A stretch of 64,000 nt of DNA from Chrysomallon squamiferum (Eukaryota > Mollusca > Gastropoda > Neomphalida > Peltospiridae): the NCBI GenBank assembly GCA_012295275.1, contig CM022672.1, positions 9,485,404 through 9,549,403 of the forward strand. Reading direction: 5' to 3'. The first letter of the stretch is position 1. Every line of letters starts with the position of its first letter. The notes beneath the pieces were generated by a model. That model did not search any database. It was not told the origin of the DNA and saw nothing but the letters and a program-made list of their open reading frames with translations. Of the stretch, positions 37,710 through 52,059 are shown in pieces. The translations under genes and the position numbers were made by a program.

Positions 37710-39280
37710 TTATGATTATTATTACTGTTATTGTTGTTATTGCTGTCGTATATGTTTTTGTCATATATTGTCATTAAGGTTACTTAGATGGGATGCAATT
37801 AAAGTTTCACCATTAGTTTGAATAATAATAATAATAATAATAGAAACGTTTCCAGCTTTCAGATACCTGTCATCACAACAATCGGATAATATTTATCTTT
37901 ATTAGCACCGAAACAGAAAAATAACTATTTTTTTTAAATATATTTAAGAATTCAGCTATGACATATTAGAGGATAAAATTAATGTGCACAGGAAACCAAA
38001 TTTGACAGAGCAGAATTCTGGGATATAGTTTTGCATTTCCGCTAACAACGCCTGTTCTGTTAAGAAATTCTCATTAAATTAAATTTCGCCAGAGTCATTG
38101 TAGTAATATTTATTTTTATTTTGTTTTATTACAATACGTCGAGTTTTTCATCCAGTTTTGTGAGACAGCATCCTTTCGCGGAAATTACTTTTCAGAACGA
38201 TACGACCAGCTGTTGCTGAAGAACGCTTGTTAAATTTCCAATAACAAAACTCGTGAAAAAAATAAAAATGTGTTGCGCATACGAAATGTATGTTTGAACA
38301 AATAAACATGAGGAACGATGTAGTAATGAATGGAGAGCGTTTGCACGTTAGTTTTTCGCGATAAACATTTACATTATTGTTCGTCTCGTAGGTACAATAA
38401 AAATTATTATAGTAATAATAACAACAGTAACAGTTAATAATAATAATAGTAGTAGTAGCAGCAGCAGCAGCAGTAGATGTAGTCTTAGTAGTAACAGAAG
38501 TAAAACTTAATAATAATCATAAAACAACAAAAAGAACAATGATAACGATAAAAATAATAACTATGCTTTAGTCTAGTTTCAGAGCCTGGTAAAATTTTCC
38601 AAGCTAATATAAATTTTATAATTCATATTTGGAGCAGAGACACATGTAACAGAATATGTCAACATTTATGATGTGGAAAGCATAATTAATACGTCTGCAC
38701 ATAAGTAAATACTTTACCTCATCTCAGAAGTTATAAACTGTCTTTGGCCAAAAGCTAATAAGCTATATACAGCTGAAAATGACGTGTCTTACAGATTTTT
38801 TAATTATATTTGCTTTGATGTATTTGTTCTTCACAAAAATCATTTCTCTCTTACATCTAAATAGTTATAAGAAGATTATTCGTAGCATTTGCTTAAAAAA
38901 CTGTGAAGAAATAAAATATTAGCAATAAGGCGTATTGTTGACAAAATAGATACAAAGCATCACGGTATTTACTGTAGAAAAGATTTTCTTGAAGAATCGA
39001 GTAAAACGGAGACATTAAGACGCCAGTTGAATACAGTGTGAATATTCTTGGTGTGTATTTTATGCTGATTGACACGAAGTAGGGGAGAGAAGTCCTATAC
39101 TTTGAGACCTGCTTGTCAGTTAAACATCTGTTTGTTGCAAGTGTAAATGGTAATAACACAAAATTAGTTATAATAGCGCAGAGGATTATAGTGAGAGTTA
39201 GCAATTTTGTGTTCTACAAACGAAATCGTCATAAACAGAAAACTGTACATATTTGTACTGTAGCGAGAGTCAGATAAAGA
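37710..39280. other. Spacer without a recognised gene
   Basis: Unique AT-rich DNA with a TAG/CAG trinucleotide block at 38400-38510. A 103-codon frame on the - strand (38893-39204) has hydrophobic stretches but no recognised domain. Confidence 0.5.
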
Positions 39281-39325
39281 GTGACAGAGATAGAGATAGA
39301 GAAACATACAGAGTGACAGACAGAC

Positions 39326-39330
<5 letters not shown>

Positions 39331-39421
<91 letters not shown>
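39331..39421. repeat. (GA)n microsatellite
   Basis: About 45 uninterrupted units, with GACA units just before. Confidence 0.97.
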
Positions 39422-39423
<2 letters not shown>

Positions 39424-39424
39424 G

Positions 39425-40117
39425 ATGGAGGAAGAGAAACAGAGTAGTCATAGAAAAGGAGAAAAACTTCAGACTTCATCCTTACATAAGTTTTTGATGA
39501 AACACATCGAGTAAGAAAAAAAAAGAAAAAATAACTTGGCATTAATTTTTATTTCCTCTTTTTTTTTCTTTTGGTATTTGCAAAAGTTTAATTCAAAATT
39601 TTTTCATCAATTCGTCGGGAATACGACAAATCGAGTCTGGTGTGAAAGGCGATTATTCAATTTGAAGGATATTGCTTTTTCAGGAAAGACTGTGAGTGAA
39701 GGGGGTGGGGTAGAGGGCAGTAATAAGCAGAATAAGATGTCAGTTGTCTCTTATTCATTGCTGTTAAGCTTGACAGTGCAAAGTCAATGGAAGGTTTTTT
39801 TCTTTCGATTTTTTTTTTCCAGCTTACATCAATTTATTGAAAAGTTCTAGATCTAAGAGGACATTCGTTCTTCTACTTGAGATTTCTAAAGATACCGAGT
39901 TCTGCAATAACTTTTATTAACAGAGATGTCTTCAGATTAAATCGGTTAATAGATCGTCAGAGTATATTATGCTAATACTTTTTTGTTGTTGTTTATAACT
40001 GAAGCAGTCATCAAGCTAAATAAGCTATGAAATTAATTATGAGGGCTTGGAATTTTAAAATATGAAAAGGTTGGAACATTGGAAAACGTGATCATCAAAG
40101 ACAGATTCATTGGCTAT

Positions 40118-40159
<42 letters not shown>

Positions 40160-41800
40160 TCTTTGGTAAATGGAAAATGGAAAATACCGACAGAGTAACA
40201 AGAAAAGAAAAAGAAGAAGATCAGAGAAAAAATGCATTGAAGCCAAACAACAAGGAAATAACTGATTTTTATAAATTATGTATCAGTATAAACAATGACA
40301 GAGTAATGAAGAAGTAAACAAAACCTCAGTGTTACAATCTGTATCTCAGTTTATAGCAAAATGAAACAGTTATAAGACAAACTAATCTGTAGATGTTGTT
40401 TATGATATAGGACATTACCTCTAACTCAGATTCTTCAGTATCTACTAAGGCTAAATCAAATGTGGACAGATATTTATATACTGAGTAAATTTAATAATCA
40501 ATGATGTTGGAGTAATTAAGCTTGCGGTCTGAAAACTGTTAGGATGTTTGTCTGGGACTGCATTTTGTCTGATAGGAAACCATTAAACTCTTTCCTTTCC
40601 TGACTGGTTATTTAACATACTAAAATGTTAAACAAGTTCTCCAGGATCATGCAGTGTATACTCAAGAAGAATTTTCTTGAATCTTCTTTAAATATAAGTA
40701 CTATTCGAACATAATTATGGCCTATTGATCAAACCTAACTAAACTGAAGAAAAATCAAACAAAAGAGGGTGTGTTTTTTTTCTTCTTTTTTAAATATCAA
40801 TTGAAAACTTTTTATTTATTTAATTTCGTCTGAATTTTGAAGAATAAAATTAGAAACAAACTGGAAACGTTTCAACACTGAGACAGAAAATAATAATGTA
40901 TACGGTATAGCACGATGTGTGAAGGAAAACAATTAAAACAAATTTACCTCGCACAAAACTGAAAAATATATGAGAAACTGATTAAAGTATCTTTAACGAT
41001 TTCACTTCTGTCACAGGGAGATACCCACAGAACTGTTACATTCAAAAAAGTGTTCATACTTTTTACCTCCCTTCCCGCTATTAACTCTTCTTCAAGTGAG
41101 ACCAAAAGCCGCTTCCCCGTCACATACCTCACACGAATTTACTTAGACTGTTTTAAACAAATAAGACTCGCTCCCATCCGAGATCGTGTTTACTGTAAGT
41201 TGAGACAAATTGAGAGGACCTATTTAACAAGAGAGCAAAGAGAAAGAATAATGTGAAATGAGTCAATAACTGAAAAGAAATTTACAAAGGCCCCTTCTGG
41301 CTTTATGCTCCATTTTTTTTTTTTTTTTTTTTTTGTTGTTGTTGTTGTTGATGATGTTCACCTTATAATTAAATCAGGCCTGTCCTCGTTCTTGGTGGAC
41401 ATAATGTGCGAATACTCGTTTCATGTGTTCTCAAAATCTCACCTGTACATCGTCATTTCCATTACGCACTTCTAAAAGTATTTTTGAATAATTACACAAT
41501 AACACGCACCAACCGCTCATATCCGTCAAACATAATTGAATTCCTCAAATGAATTTCATCACCAGTACAGATTAAGATCTTTGTTCTATTGTTCTTTCGT
41601 TTATATTTCCGTGCAAATAACTGGGGCATTGTCTTGTATATAATTGTTATTTTGGCCACATAAAGTTTTCCAGTTAAGAACTCTGTCTGATAATCAGTGA
41701 TCGCTGTTTTGTTTGTGAAAAAAAAAGAGGTTAATGCGTAAAACACGCTGGTGTCACGTTAACAGTGTGAAATAGGTTTTTCTAGGTACGGATGTGTTTG
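39425..41800. other. Spacer without a recognised gene
   Basis: Unique AT-rich sequence with a poly(T) tract at 40121-40157 and a T/GTT tract at 41312-41352. Short frames only. Confidence 0.5.
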
Positions 41801-41824
41801 TGTGTGTTTGTGTGTGTCGTGTGA

Positions 41825-41953
<129 letters not shown>

Positions 41954-42184
41954 TGGTGACTCAGTTTTAAATAGCACAATTTCATGTCTGAACGAGAATT
42001 AGAAAGTCAATACATGATACAGTAATATTTGTTTATGTTACTAAATATAATGTAAATTGTATCTTAGAATGTTTATGCGTTTCATTATGTGTGCATGTCT
42101 GTTTATTTTTACTATTTATTTATTGTCTTTTTACAATCCTAATTCATAATAATTAGTATTTTTAACCTTTTTTTCTTATTTCCC

Positions 42185-42185
42185 T

Positions 42186-42215
<30 letters not shown>
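42185..42215. repeat. Poly(T) tract
   Basis: About 28 T. Confidence 0.93.
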
Positions 42216-42220
<5 letters not shown>

Positions 42221-42884
42221 GTAACTGATTTTTTACAAGTTTTATTTATTTTATATTGTGTTTATTCTACTTTTTTTCATGGCATATGATCTTTTAACAT
42301 TATTATAGAATAAAAATCGAAACACCTACGTATTTAAAAAAAACTTTGTGGCTGTTTTCAAAACACTTTACACCCACAACGAGCGATTCGCTCAGTTATT
42401 AAACAAAATGCCAGCCGAGACAACTCGTGTTTCCTGAGACAGATGAGCGTCAGACACGTTTATTAAAGTGTTTTACAGCAATTTAATACTCCATTGCTTT
42501 ATTTCACTACCAGTATATTACAGATAAATAATTATACGACTTCTATTAACGTGATTAAACATCAAGTAAACGTAGAGACAAATTAATTGCGAAAAAACGG
42601 GTTTTGAATATAAAGTTCACATTGACAAAATCAACAATATATATATATACATATATAAACGAGAATTTGTTTAAACGTACAGGAACATGGGCGTCTGTGC
42701 GTATAACAAAATAGGTATAATATAATAGGTACTGAAGTGAACTTAAGTAAATAAGCATTTATTCATTTATTCACTGTCTCCTTTCTGTTTTTATCTCTTT
42801 CTTTGTTTCTCTCTTCCTCTTCATTATATCAAAGCAATTTTTTTATTATTATTTTTTTGCGTCTTTTATTTGTTTAGTGTTTTT

Positions 42885-42889
<5 letters not shown>

Positions 42890-42930
<41 letters not shown>
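42890..42930. repeat. Poly(T) tract
   Basis: About 40 T, inside a wider T-rich stretch 42835-42965. Confidence 0.94.
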
Positions 42931-43477
42931 CTATTATATTTTTTTTTAGTAGTATTTTTTTTATAAAATCAGACAGTGAAACACGCGGTAATTCGATTAA
43001 TATTATTTTTTAGACATATTAAACTGATTTATTTATCATCCTGAAATCATCCTTTGCTCTTTTTTTTTTCTTTACAAGACATTCTCGCTTTTTTTTTTTT
43101 TTCATTTTTTTCATTTTTTTTCAGTTCATTAAAAGTTCGTCATGATCGAATATCTGGCAGCACATACTGTAACTTCTCAGTGATCTGTCTCACTGACAGT
43201 CATATTGCGTTTCCACTCTTGACACATCTAGAAACCACCAGCCTTAGCACTGACTCCGTGGCACTCTCTAATTGAAAGAAGTTACGTTCTACAGACACTG
43301 CAGATTTTTGTCAGTTCCCTTTGCGTCATTCTCCAAACCCCATGTCTCCTAGTTAGTCCTCCAACATCGCTGTATTTCTGTAATGATCGCATTTTCTGTG
43401 GAGAGTACTGTTGTCATCAAAAGTACAAATGTCGAAGAAAGCTGATGTTAGCCATAATCTGTAATTTGTTGTTATGC

Positions 43478-43987
<510 letters not shown>

Positions 43988-44439
43988 ACAGTCATTCACT
44001 TTGTGAATTATTTATACAATACTTTTTATCTTTCTTTTTTTCCCTTTTTATCTCTTTCTCTTTATTCTTGTGATCATTTTCTTTGATTTTTTAAAGATTT
44101 CAGCACAGATCGCTCGACAATAAATACTTCACATGAGAGAATCAGAGAAAGAAAGAAAGAAAAAGAGTCTGAGAAAAAAAGGAGACACAGACAGACAAAA
44201 TAAATGAGGGACATTAAAATTTGATCCATGTGCCCTACTAAAAATAACAAATCATTTCTCTGTAAAATGAAATGAACTAAAAATAAAAAAACGATAAGAA
44301 GGCAAAAATACTGCTAATAATAATCACACTAATAATACTACTAATAATAATCACATTAACTTAAACAAATAAAAGTAAAAAAAAAAAAAAAAAAGTATTG
44401 CCTGAGTATTTTTTTTCGCAGCTTCAGGGTTGAGCTATA

Positions 44440-45060
44440 TATCTCTCTTCAAACGATGACAAAGTCATTATAAAGGCGGCTCATTAAAATGTTCTATTTT
44501 TCAACGAAAACAAATTAAAGCACGATTTTGCTCCGTTTCCGATAGATATTGAAAAACAAATGGGATACGAGAAATGCCGTTAATGATACATACACTGTTC
44601 TGTCCAAACAGCTCAGCCCCCCAAAACGAATTGCTTACGAGAAAATAAGCATCACATTAGAAAGAAAGCCAATTTTCATCTCTGCGTCTGAACAGGAAAT
44701 ATCAGGGCTGGTTATCTAATACCATTACAATGACAAATACTGTTCAGTCTGGCAAATATCTCCCGACACGTATCCCTAAAGGACAGCGAGCAGAACAGAA
44801 CCAGCTGTAGAGAATGTGGAGCAGATTAAAATTTCCCTTTAATGATCTCTTTGTTTCGTGTGGCAAAACATGAGCTGGTGTCGTCAAGGCGCTATAAATA
44901 AACGTGGTAGACTTTTTCATGACGGTCGCATATTGGTTTCGTTGAAACTGAGAGAGTCTGTTTTTTTCATGAAAAGGAAATAAAATAATAGTCATCACGT
45001 TTTTGTTCTGAGAGTAATGGCTCGGCAAAGGCAGCTCGCATGTAGGTCACTGGATGAATA
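44440..45060. promoter_or_regulatory. Repeat-poor island with homeobox-type motifs
   Basis: About 600 bases of unique sequence with TAAT/ATTA cores (CTCATTAAAATG, CCCTTTAATGATC) and AAGGCGCTATAAATAAACG. A 94-codon - strand frame (44744-45028) has no recognised domain. Enhancer-like composition; inference. Confidence 0.25.
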
Positions 45061-45224
45061 AACAGACAGGTAGATAAATAGACAGGTAGATAAATAGACA
45101 AATACGAATGTTTTAGGTAAGAAATTTAAGTTCGCAATACAATAGGCATAGGTAAGAGTTAGTTAAGTTTATATATTTATATTTGTACAAGCACAACCTT
45201 GAAATGTCAGAACGAACCAGTGGA

Positions 45225-45485
45225 ACAGTACACATAAGTAGGTACAAATATGCCACGCACACATACACTCACACTCACATAATACACACACATACACACA
45301 TACACATAAATACAGATATGCATACAAACATACAAACACTCATATAAATACATACATTCATTCATGCATATACACATAGATGCAAACATAGATACATACA
45401 TCCACACATACGTTTATACATAGACGTTACAGACATACATAGATTGATATATCGATTCATGCACACATACAAATATACATACATA
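45225..45485. repeat. (CA)n/(ACAT)n degenerate array
   Basis: CACA, ACAT and ATAC variants over about 250 bases. Confidence 0.88.
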
Positions 45486-46439
45486 CAAAGAGAAATGAGG
45501 CAGTGACAGCAATCTCATTCTCTCTGACTGCTAATCCATAAACCAAATATTCATCAGCGCTGTATATTTCGCCCTAGAAATCTCTTCAGTAACTACATGT
45601 TTCTTTTCGTTCTTAATTAATTTTAAAAACTGTTGTGATTATTTCTCGTCGAGCAAACATCATTTCTGGAGAGACTGTCGAAGATTTACACGACCTTACA
45701 AAGAAACCGTGTGATTTGAACTGAGTGTATTTCAGTCTGTATCAGCTTTTACTAATAAATGTCACGTTAATTCCTGCACAGTATTTTCCTGCATGATAAG
45801 ATAGGCTAAGTAAAGATCTTAAGATGTTTGGCCTTGATCTTTGTAGTGGGGGGAAAAAAAGACAAATGTGTTCTTCTAATCAAGCAAATTATGTTGGCTT
45901 TTTTTAACGTAAACATATTCGTCTTTGAAATTTAAAATAGACGCTGCGAAGAGCAAACAGAAATATAATTTTTCATCTGACAATGACGTGATTGGCTGAG
46001 ACTTTGAATTTGAACATCCGTGAATTCCGCATGCCTGAATGACGTCATATGTGTATTTAAGAGAAGTTATATTTATCGTTATATTGGTTTTAATCCATGC
46101 TGTCAAAATAAAATGCAAACAGGTAAGCATATGCATAAGTAATCAAGAAGAATCTCAGTTATTAATCAGAAGCAGTACCTTTTTATACACACCTTTACAA
46201 AATATTCGAAAGAGAAAGAATAGTCTACGACTTTTGATAAAACAGCTGTTTTCGGGAAGACGTAGACTATCGTTAGATATTTCTTTAAGTCGCGGTTCTA
46301 TTTGTCAGCTGTTTTTTGGTATTATTTATTTCAGTTTTATTGCTATTTGATTTCCAGTTATTTCCATTGTTCAGCAAACTTAATGAAGCTTCTGTAAATT
46401 CTGCAGTTTATTTCAGATGATGTAAACATATGCTCAGAA

Positions 46440-46555
46440 TCACACACAAACATACACATACATAAAAACACTCACAAACACAGACAAAAATAAAACACAG
46501 AAACAAGAACACACATACAGACACAAACACAGAGAGACATACACATAAGCACATA
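46440..46555. repeat. Degenerate (CA)n array
   Basis: ACAC/ACAT/ACAG units, about 115 bases. Confidence 0.85.
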
Positions 46556-46879
46556 TCACGAGGTTTTATATTTCAAGGACTAAAGCTGTTGTCGATTTTT
46601 ATTAGGTAGTGGTTAGATTGGGAAATTTATCAGTGGCTAATGTTAAAACCCAGTGCAATAGCTTCATCCAGTTCATATCAGAAACTCCGCTTAACTGAAA
46701 CTAAGAACTTTTAGTTTAGTCATGTTAACTGTTAATAACATAACAAAACAGGATATGACATCTCTTTTAAGTCTCCCTAGTTGTCTAAAAAGCGAATATA
46801 TTATTGTCCTGTCATATTTTGCTTATTGTTAAAATATAACTATCTTATTCCTTGGGATTTCTTTCATTTGTTTCTTTTG

Positions 46880-47071
46880 TTTGTAATATATATATATATA
46901 TATTTATTTATTTTATTTTTATTTATTTTTTACTATATAGAACCAGTATATAATTTTTTTCTTATTCTATTTAATTTTTTTATTTGCTTGTTTTTTATTA
47001 TTATTATTAGTAGTAGTAGTAGTAGTAGTAGTATTTTATTTTATATTTTATTTTTATTAATTATTTTATTT

Positions 47072-47102
<31 letters not shown>

Positions 47103-47121
47103 CTATATATATATATTTTTT

Positions 47122-47158
<37 letters not shown>

Positions 47159-47160
47159 CA
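46880..47160. repeat. AT-run, (TAG)n and poly(T) cluster
   Basis: (TA)n at about 46888-46902, (TAG)n at 47009-47032, and two T tracts at about 47078-47102 and 47128-47158 separated by an AT run. Confidence 0.92.
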
Positions 47161-48152
47161 CAAATCAGCTTTTGGAGGAAGATTTAATCTCACTTTTTAA
47201 TGTAACCCGTTTTCTCGTCATTGCGGATTTTTTTTTAAAAATTTAGTTCAATTCACCTTGATTCGGTGTTTCTAATCAAGCAGCAAACTCTACTACGAAA
47301 TGTATTAAGAAAAAAAAGTATTAAATGCTTTAATATAACATTAGTTGGGGGAATCGGTGCAATTTAAAGAGAGTTATATTAATATATAATCATTAAACAC
47401 AAAACATCAGTAATTTGCACAGACCAAGTAATGCAGTTATCAGGAAACATCTGGAAATTTTTCTCCTCATTTAACACTAAAATGAACTAGAAAAACCTGT
47501 ATCGTTAATTAAATGAGCTGTAAATTATTAGTACACGTTAATCTGAAGAAAATGGCCATAGCAAAATGTGTATGGTAAATGAATGTATGTTGGCCTAAAC
47601 GAACCTTTTTTTTTTTTTTTTTTTTTTTTTGATACATAAATACGTATTTTATCAGTGTATTGTTTCTGTTCTTTCCTCTGTATCTGATTCTTGATATAAA
47701 AGTATTTTATAAATCACGAAACATTAAAGATATCGACTGTACGAGACAGGTATAGTATCACTTTTACGTCATAATGTTAAGTTTATTAATAGCCCGCTCT
47801 GTTAAAATAATAATAATTCTTGATTTCCTTTTCTTTTATCCTTCTTCTTGTTCTTATGTTCGTGTTGTTATTGGTTTTTTCGTCTTTCTTTCTGATTTTT
47901 TTTTTTTCGTATAATTTTCCATATATGAAGGGAAATAACTCTACTTATTAAACAGATTAACAACTAACTTCGTCTTCTGATTATACTTTTTTATTTATTC
48001 ATATTTGTTATTTTATTGTTGTTGCTTTTACTATTGTTTGTTATACGTATTAAATATTGTTTTATGGTTTAGTTTTATTGAAAAACACCATAAGTATCTT
48101 CATTTTTTCCCACATTTGTTTTCTGATTTAAAATTATTTGAAACATATCATT

Positions 48153-48155
<3 letters not shown>

Positions 48156-48195
<40 letters not shown>
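48156..48195. repeat. (CT)n - (GT)n microsatellite
   Basis: About 15 CT units running into GTGTGTGT. Confidence 0.95.
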
Positions 48196-48839
48196 AGACA
48201 GGGAAGATGTGTATGTGTGTGTGATTAACGGATTGATCAATGAATGTTAGGATGTATGACTGCGTGGGTAGGAAAGATACTTTGTGGATGAATAGTGGGT
48301 GGATGAATGAGTTTTACTGAGCTATATTAAAATAAATTACAGAAAACTCAACATTTAATTTGTTTTGACGCCTACGCTTACATACTGCATTATCTTTTTC
48401 TATACTACTTATTTTCTGTTTAATTTACACTTTGCCATTTTTCATTTACAGTCTGTACTGTATTTATTTATTTTTATTTTCATTTGACGTTTTGAACAAG
48501 CTAATTTACTGAAATTATGATTTCTTTTCTCTCTTTTCTATTATTTTTAAATTTTTCGTAAATTTGCTTAAACAAGATAACTTTTTTTTTACTTTTTGTA
48601 TAAACAATTCATCGTTTCTTGATAATTATTACCGAACACTTGCAAATTTGTTTTATCGTTCATATTTGTTTAGTTTATTGGTTAATCTTTATTCTTGTCT
48701 CGTTATTTCATTTCTATATGTACAAAACAAACGATGCGATTCAAACACTGTCGCGCTTTGTTAGCTTCATTTTATTTTCAAAATGGCGGATATCCTCAAA
48801 TCCATTTTTACGACAACAACTAACTCAAAATGAATACTA

Positions 48840-49160
48840 AAAACAGCCAACCCCATCGACCTATGGTGAAGTAATTCGGCAATATCTTCACTTTATACAT
48901 GCAATTACTCGAGCGGTAATAAATTTGTTTTGATGGGCCATTAAATCATTCCCGACAAATTATTGTCAGCCATTAATGATCACGTGCTCAACATTCGAAA
49001 TATCGTCTGCCTCGTTTTCGGATGAAACTGTTTGACTGTAAGACTACAACAATACCGAAGCGAGTGCATATATATATTTAATTGCCAAAACAATGTTGGT
49101 TACTTGTATTTAACGACGAGCGTCGTGTTTCCTAGATAACAAGTATTGTCTGAATGTTAA
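48840..49160. promoter_or_regulatory. Repeat-poor island with homeobox and E-box motifs
   Basis: Contains GGGCCATTAAATCATT, CCATTAATGATCACGTGC (CACGTG at 48981-48986) and GAGCGGTAATAAA within about 120 bases. No coding support. Resembles a conserved non-coding element by motif density only. Confidence 0.25.
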
Positions 49161-49218
49161 ATATTTAATGGATTTAATGCCAAAAATTACAATAAATTTA
49201 GCGCTGGCGGAATGCAAT

Positions 49219-49540
49219 TACATCCACTGCTTTCATAAATATGACTGTTGTTTTTCGATAAGCGGCCACTGAACTTTCCGCCATTATTTTGTAGAATTTT
49301 GTTGTTATGTTGAAATATAATAAGAAAAGTATAAGAAAATAATAGTCCCATAGAAAACATTACAAATGGCAGAAATATTTTAATGTTTGTATGTGGAATA
49401 AAAAAGAAAAAAGAAAAAGAATGGTTGCTGATTCTTTGCGAACAATAGTGACCACGCAAGTAAATTTATTAAATATGTATATTTATGTTTGTATAATGCG
49501 TAAATTTGTCTGTTGTTTGTGCATGCTGATATAAAGCTAC

Positions 49541-49636
<96 letters not shown>

Positions 49637-49915
49637 ATCCACTGCTTTCATAAATATGACTGTTGTTTTTCGATAAGCGGCCACTGAACTTTCCGCCATT
49701 ATTTTGTAGAATTTTGTTGTTATGTTGAAATATAATAAGAAAAGTATAAGAAAATAATAGTCCCATAGAAAACATTACAAATGGCAGAAATATTTTAATG
49801 TTTGTTTTGGAATAAAAAAAAAAAAAAGAAAAAGAATGGTTGCCTTTGTGAACAAGATATTTTATTAAATATGTATATTTATGTTTGTATAATGTCATGC
49901 TGTATAAAGTATTTC
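49219..49915. repeat. Duplication with 415-bp offset, second copy abutting a (CT)n tract
   Basis: Bases 49219-49390 and 49634-49805 appear identical over 172 positions without a gap. Beyond that the second copy continues to match (AGAAAAAGAATGGTTGC, AAATATGTATATTTATGTTT) but with several deletions to about 49912. Between them is the end of copy 1 and (CT)n at 49542-49634. Confidence 0.93.
49542..49634. repeat. (CT)n microsatellite between the duplicated segments
   Basis: About 46 CT units; copy 2 of the duplication begins at its last base. Confidence 0.96.
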
Positions 49916-49919
49916 TGTT

Positions 49920-52001
49920 TTAACAAGATATTTCAGTCATTGTGTCAAGTATTTGTTTAAGCTCAGAACAATCTATTTACAGTCTCTACTACCAACAGTT
50001 ATACCTACATAGATACCTACCTACATATAATACATATAAACACATACAGATAGACAGATAGGCAGTCAGACAGACACACGGAGACATTCACACACAGAGA
50101 CATATATAGCATCTTTTTACTTCACCTGTATCTATTTTGTGAATTTTTATCTATTAGTCTGTTTTTTTCTATTCATTTCGGAATGAAGGGAACAGAAATA
50201 CATTACTTCTTCGGCGTTTATCTAAATTAAATAAGTGTGGGAATAAATCTCACCAGTGTTTTAATCAGCCATGTTCGGTTAGCCTTTAATCAGTCAGTGA
50301 CCTGAACGAAAAACCTTTAAAATGATCTATGTCATTTCATAGGATTCGTTATACTTATTAGCTAAACCGAAGCGTCATAGCGATTTAACACAAATGGTTC
50401 ATATCTTGTCAGAAACATTCGTCATCCAAAACGAAAGCGTAAAACATTTGACAATCATTGTTTCAGAATTTTCCTAAATTGGGTTTTTTTTCAAGTTCTG
50501 CTCGAAGATGGATTTCTTTTATTTGATTTATGCGTACAAAGCCATCAAAATGCGTGAGTCGCTGACGTAAAATAGATTACGCAGGGAACCAAAATGGCGT
50601 GTAATGTTTTTAAGTGACTTCAGCAGGAAAACCTTCACCACCTCAGTTTAAATACATGGCATGATTTTGGATTATGAGTTTTATTAGTAATAACATTTTT
50701 CACAGAAAAAAAGAGAGAAAGAAAAGAACCTGTAGATCAAAGTTTTATCACTGGCTTCATTTTATTTCTAAATAACTGTTCTCTAGATTATATTCAAGAG
50801 TAGGAGGCTTTTTTTTTTTTGGTCCCCTAGCGGAAAGTGATACTCTAAGTGGAGCTTTCAAAATATTTTAAGTAGATTACTTTATTACTAAGTCTGCTAC
50901 TATCAGTACTACTGCAACCACCACTACGTCATTGAGAAAGTGTATTATCTTAAAGCTTGCACAACTACTACATCAACAGTATCTAATACAAGAACGTTTT
51001 CTCTTCCTCCTCCCGTTCCTACTACTACAACTACCACGATTGCTGCTATTGTTTTCGTTGATATTGTAGTTATTATAATATATGTTTATCGGCGAAAACT
51101 AATTTCCTGTGCGCGTAAATAACTTTGCTCCATAAATCAAGTAATCTAACCAAAAGTACAAATTTCAACTTTCACTGGAGGCCAAAAAAGCGATTGCTAG
51201 AACATCCTAACTTTTGACATTTTCTTGTATAAATTGTAACATTCTTGCTCGAAAAGCAAATTAAGTGCGAAAAGTTTAATTACATTCATACCATGAAATT
51301 AAATCAAGGTAATTTACAGTAGTTTGCCGAGCCTAGACCAGCAACGAAGTTAATTTGCCACCAAATTTACCACTGTTGTCAATAGGGGGCCTGTGTATCA
51401 TTTTATCCGATTGTCGTGTCGTGCAGAACTAATAGATGATACATAAGAATGTCTTTCTTCATTGGCGCACTGATTTTCCTCACTTGAAATAAGTGTAAAT
51501 CAAAGATGTCTGATAGTCAGAGAAGAAACAGTTGCGAACCACGTCAGCGGAATAAAGACACAGCGCCGTGTAATAGCGCGATATTTCTGTCACATAAACG
51601 CGATGAGAAATAATTTGGCTGAAGCTGTTTGAAGTCTGACAAATATATTAACTACTGGACGACTTAAAGTGTCATCAATCTAACTCGAGGTAAATCGTAC
51701 CGTCTGAGTTTCTGGCTGCTTACGCACCAAGTGAGATCCACACTGATGGAATTTGATACAACAGAATCTTTGAAACGGAATGGCAGAGAACAGTAATGAA
51801 TTCTGTAATTATAGAACGGGAAAGAGAAAACGTCTTACAACAGCGGTAACTCCATTTCTGAAAGTTACAGGAGTCTCAGTAGAATACAATTAAAATATTT
51901 TATGGTTAAAATTAAGAAAAGAATCATACCGCCTGGACGAGTGGAACCACCCCAAAAATTAATCTAAACATGCTGAGATTTACATATTGATTTTCAATTT
52001 A

Positions 52002-52059
<58 letters not shown>

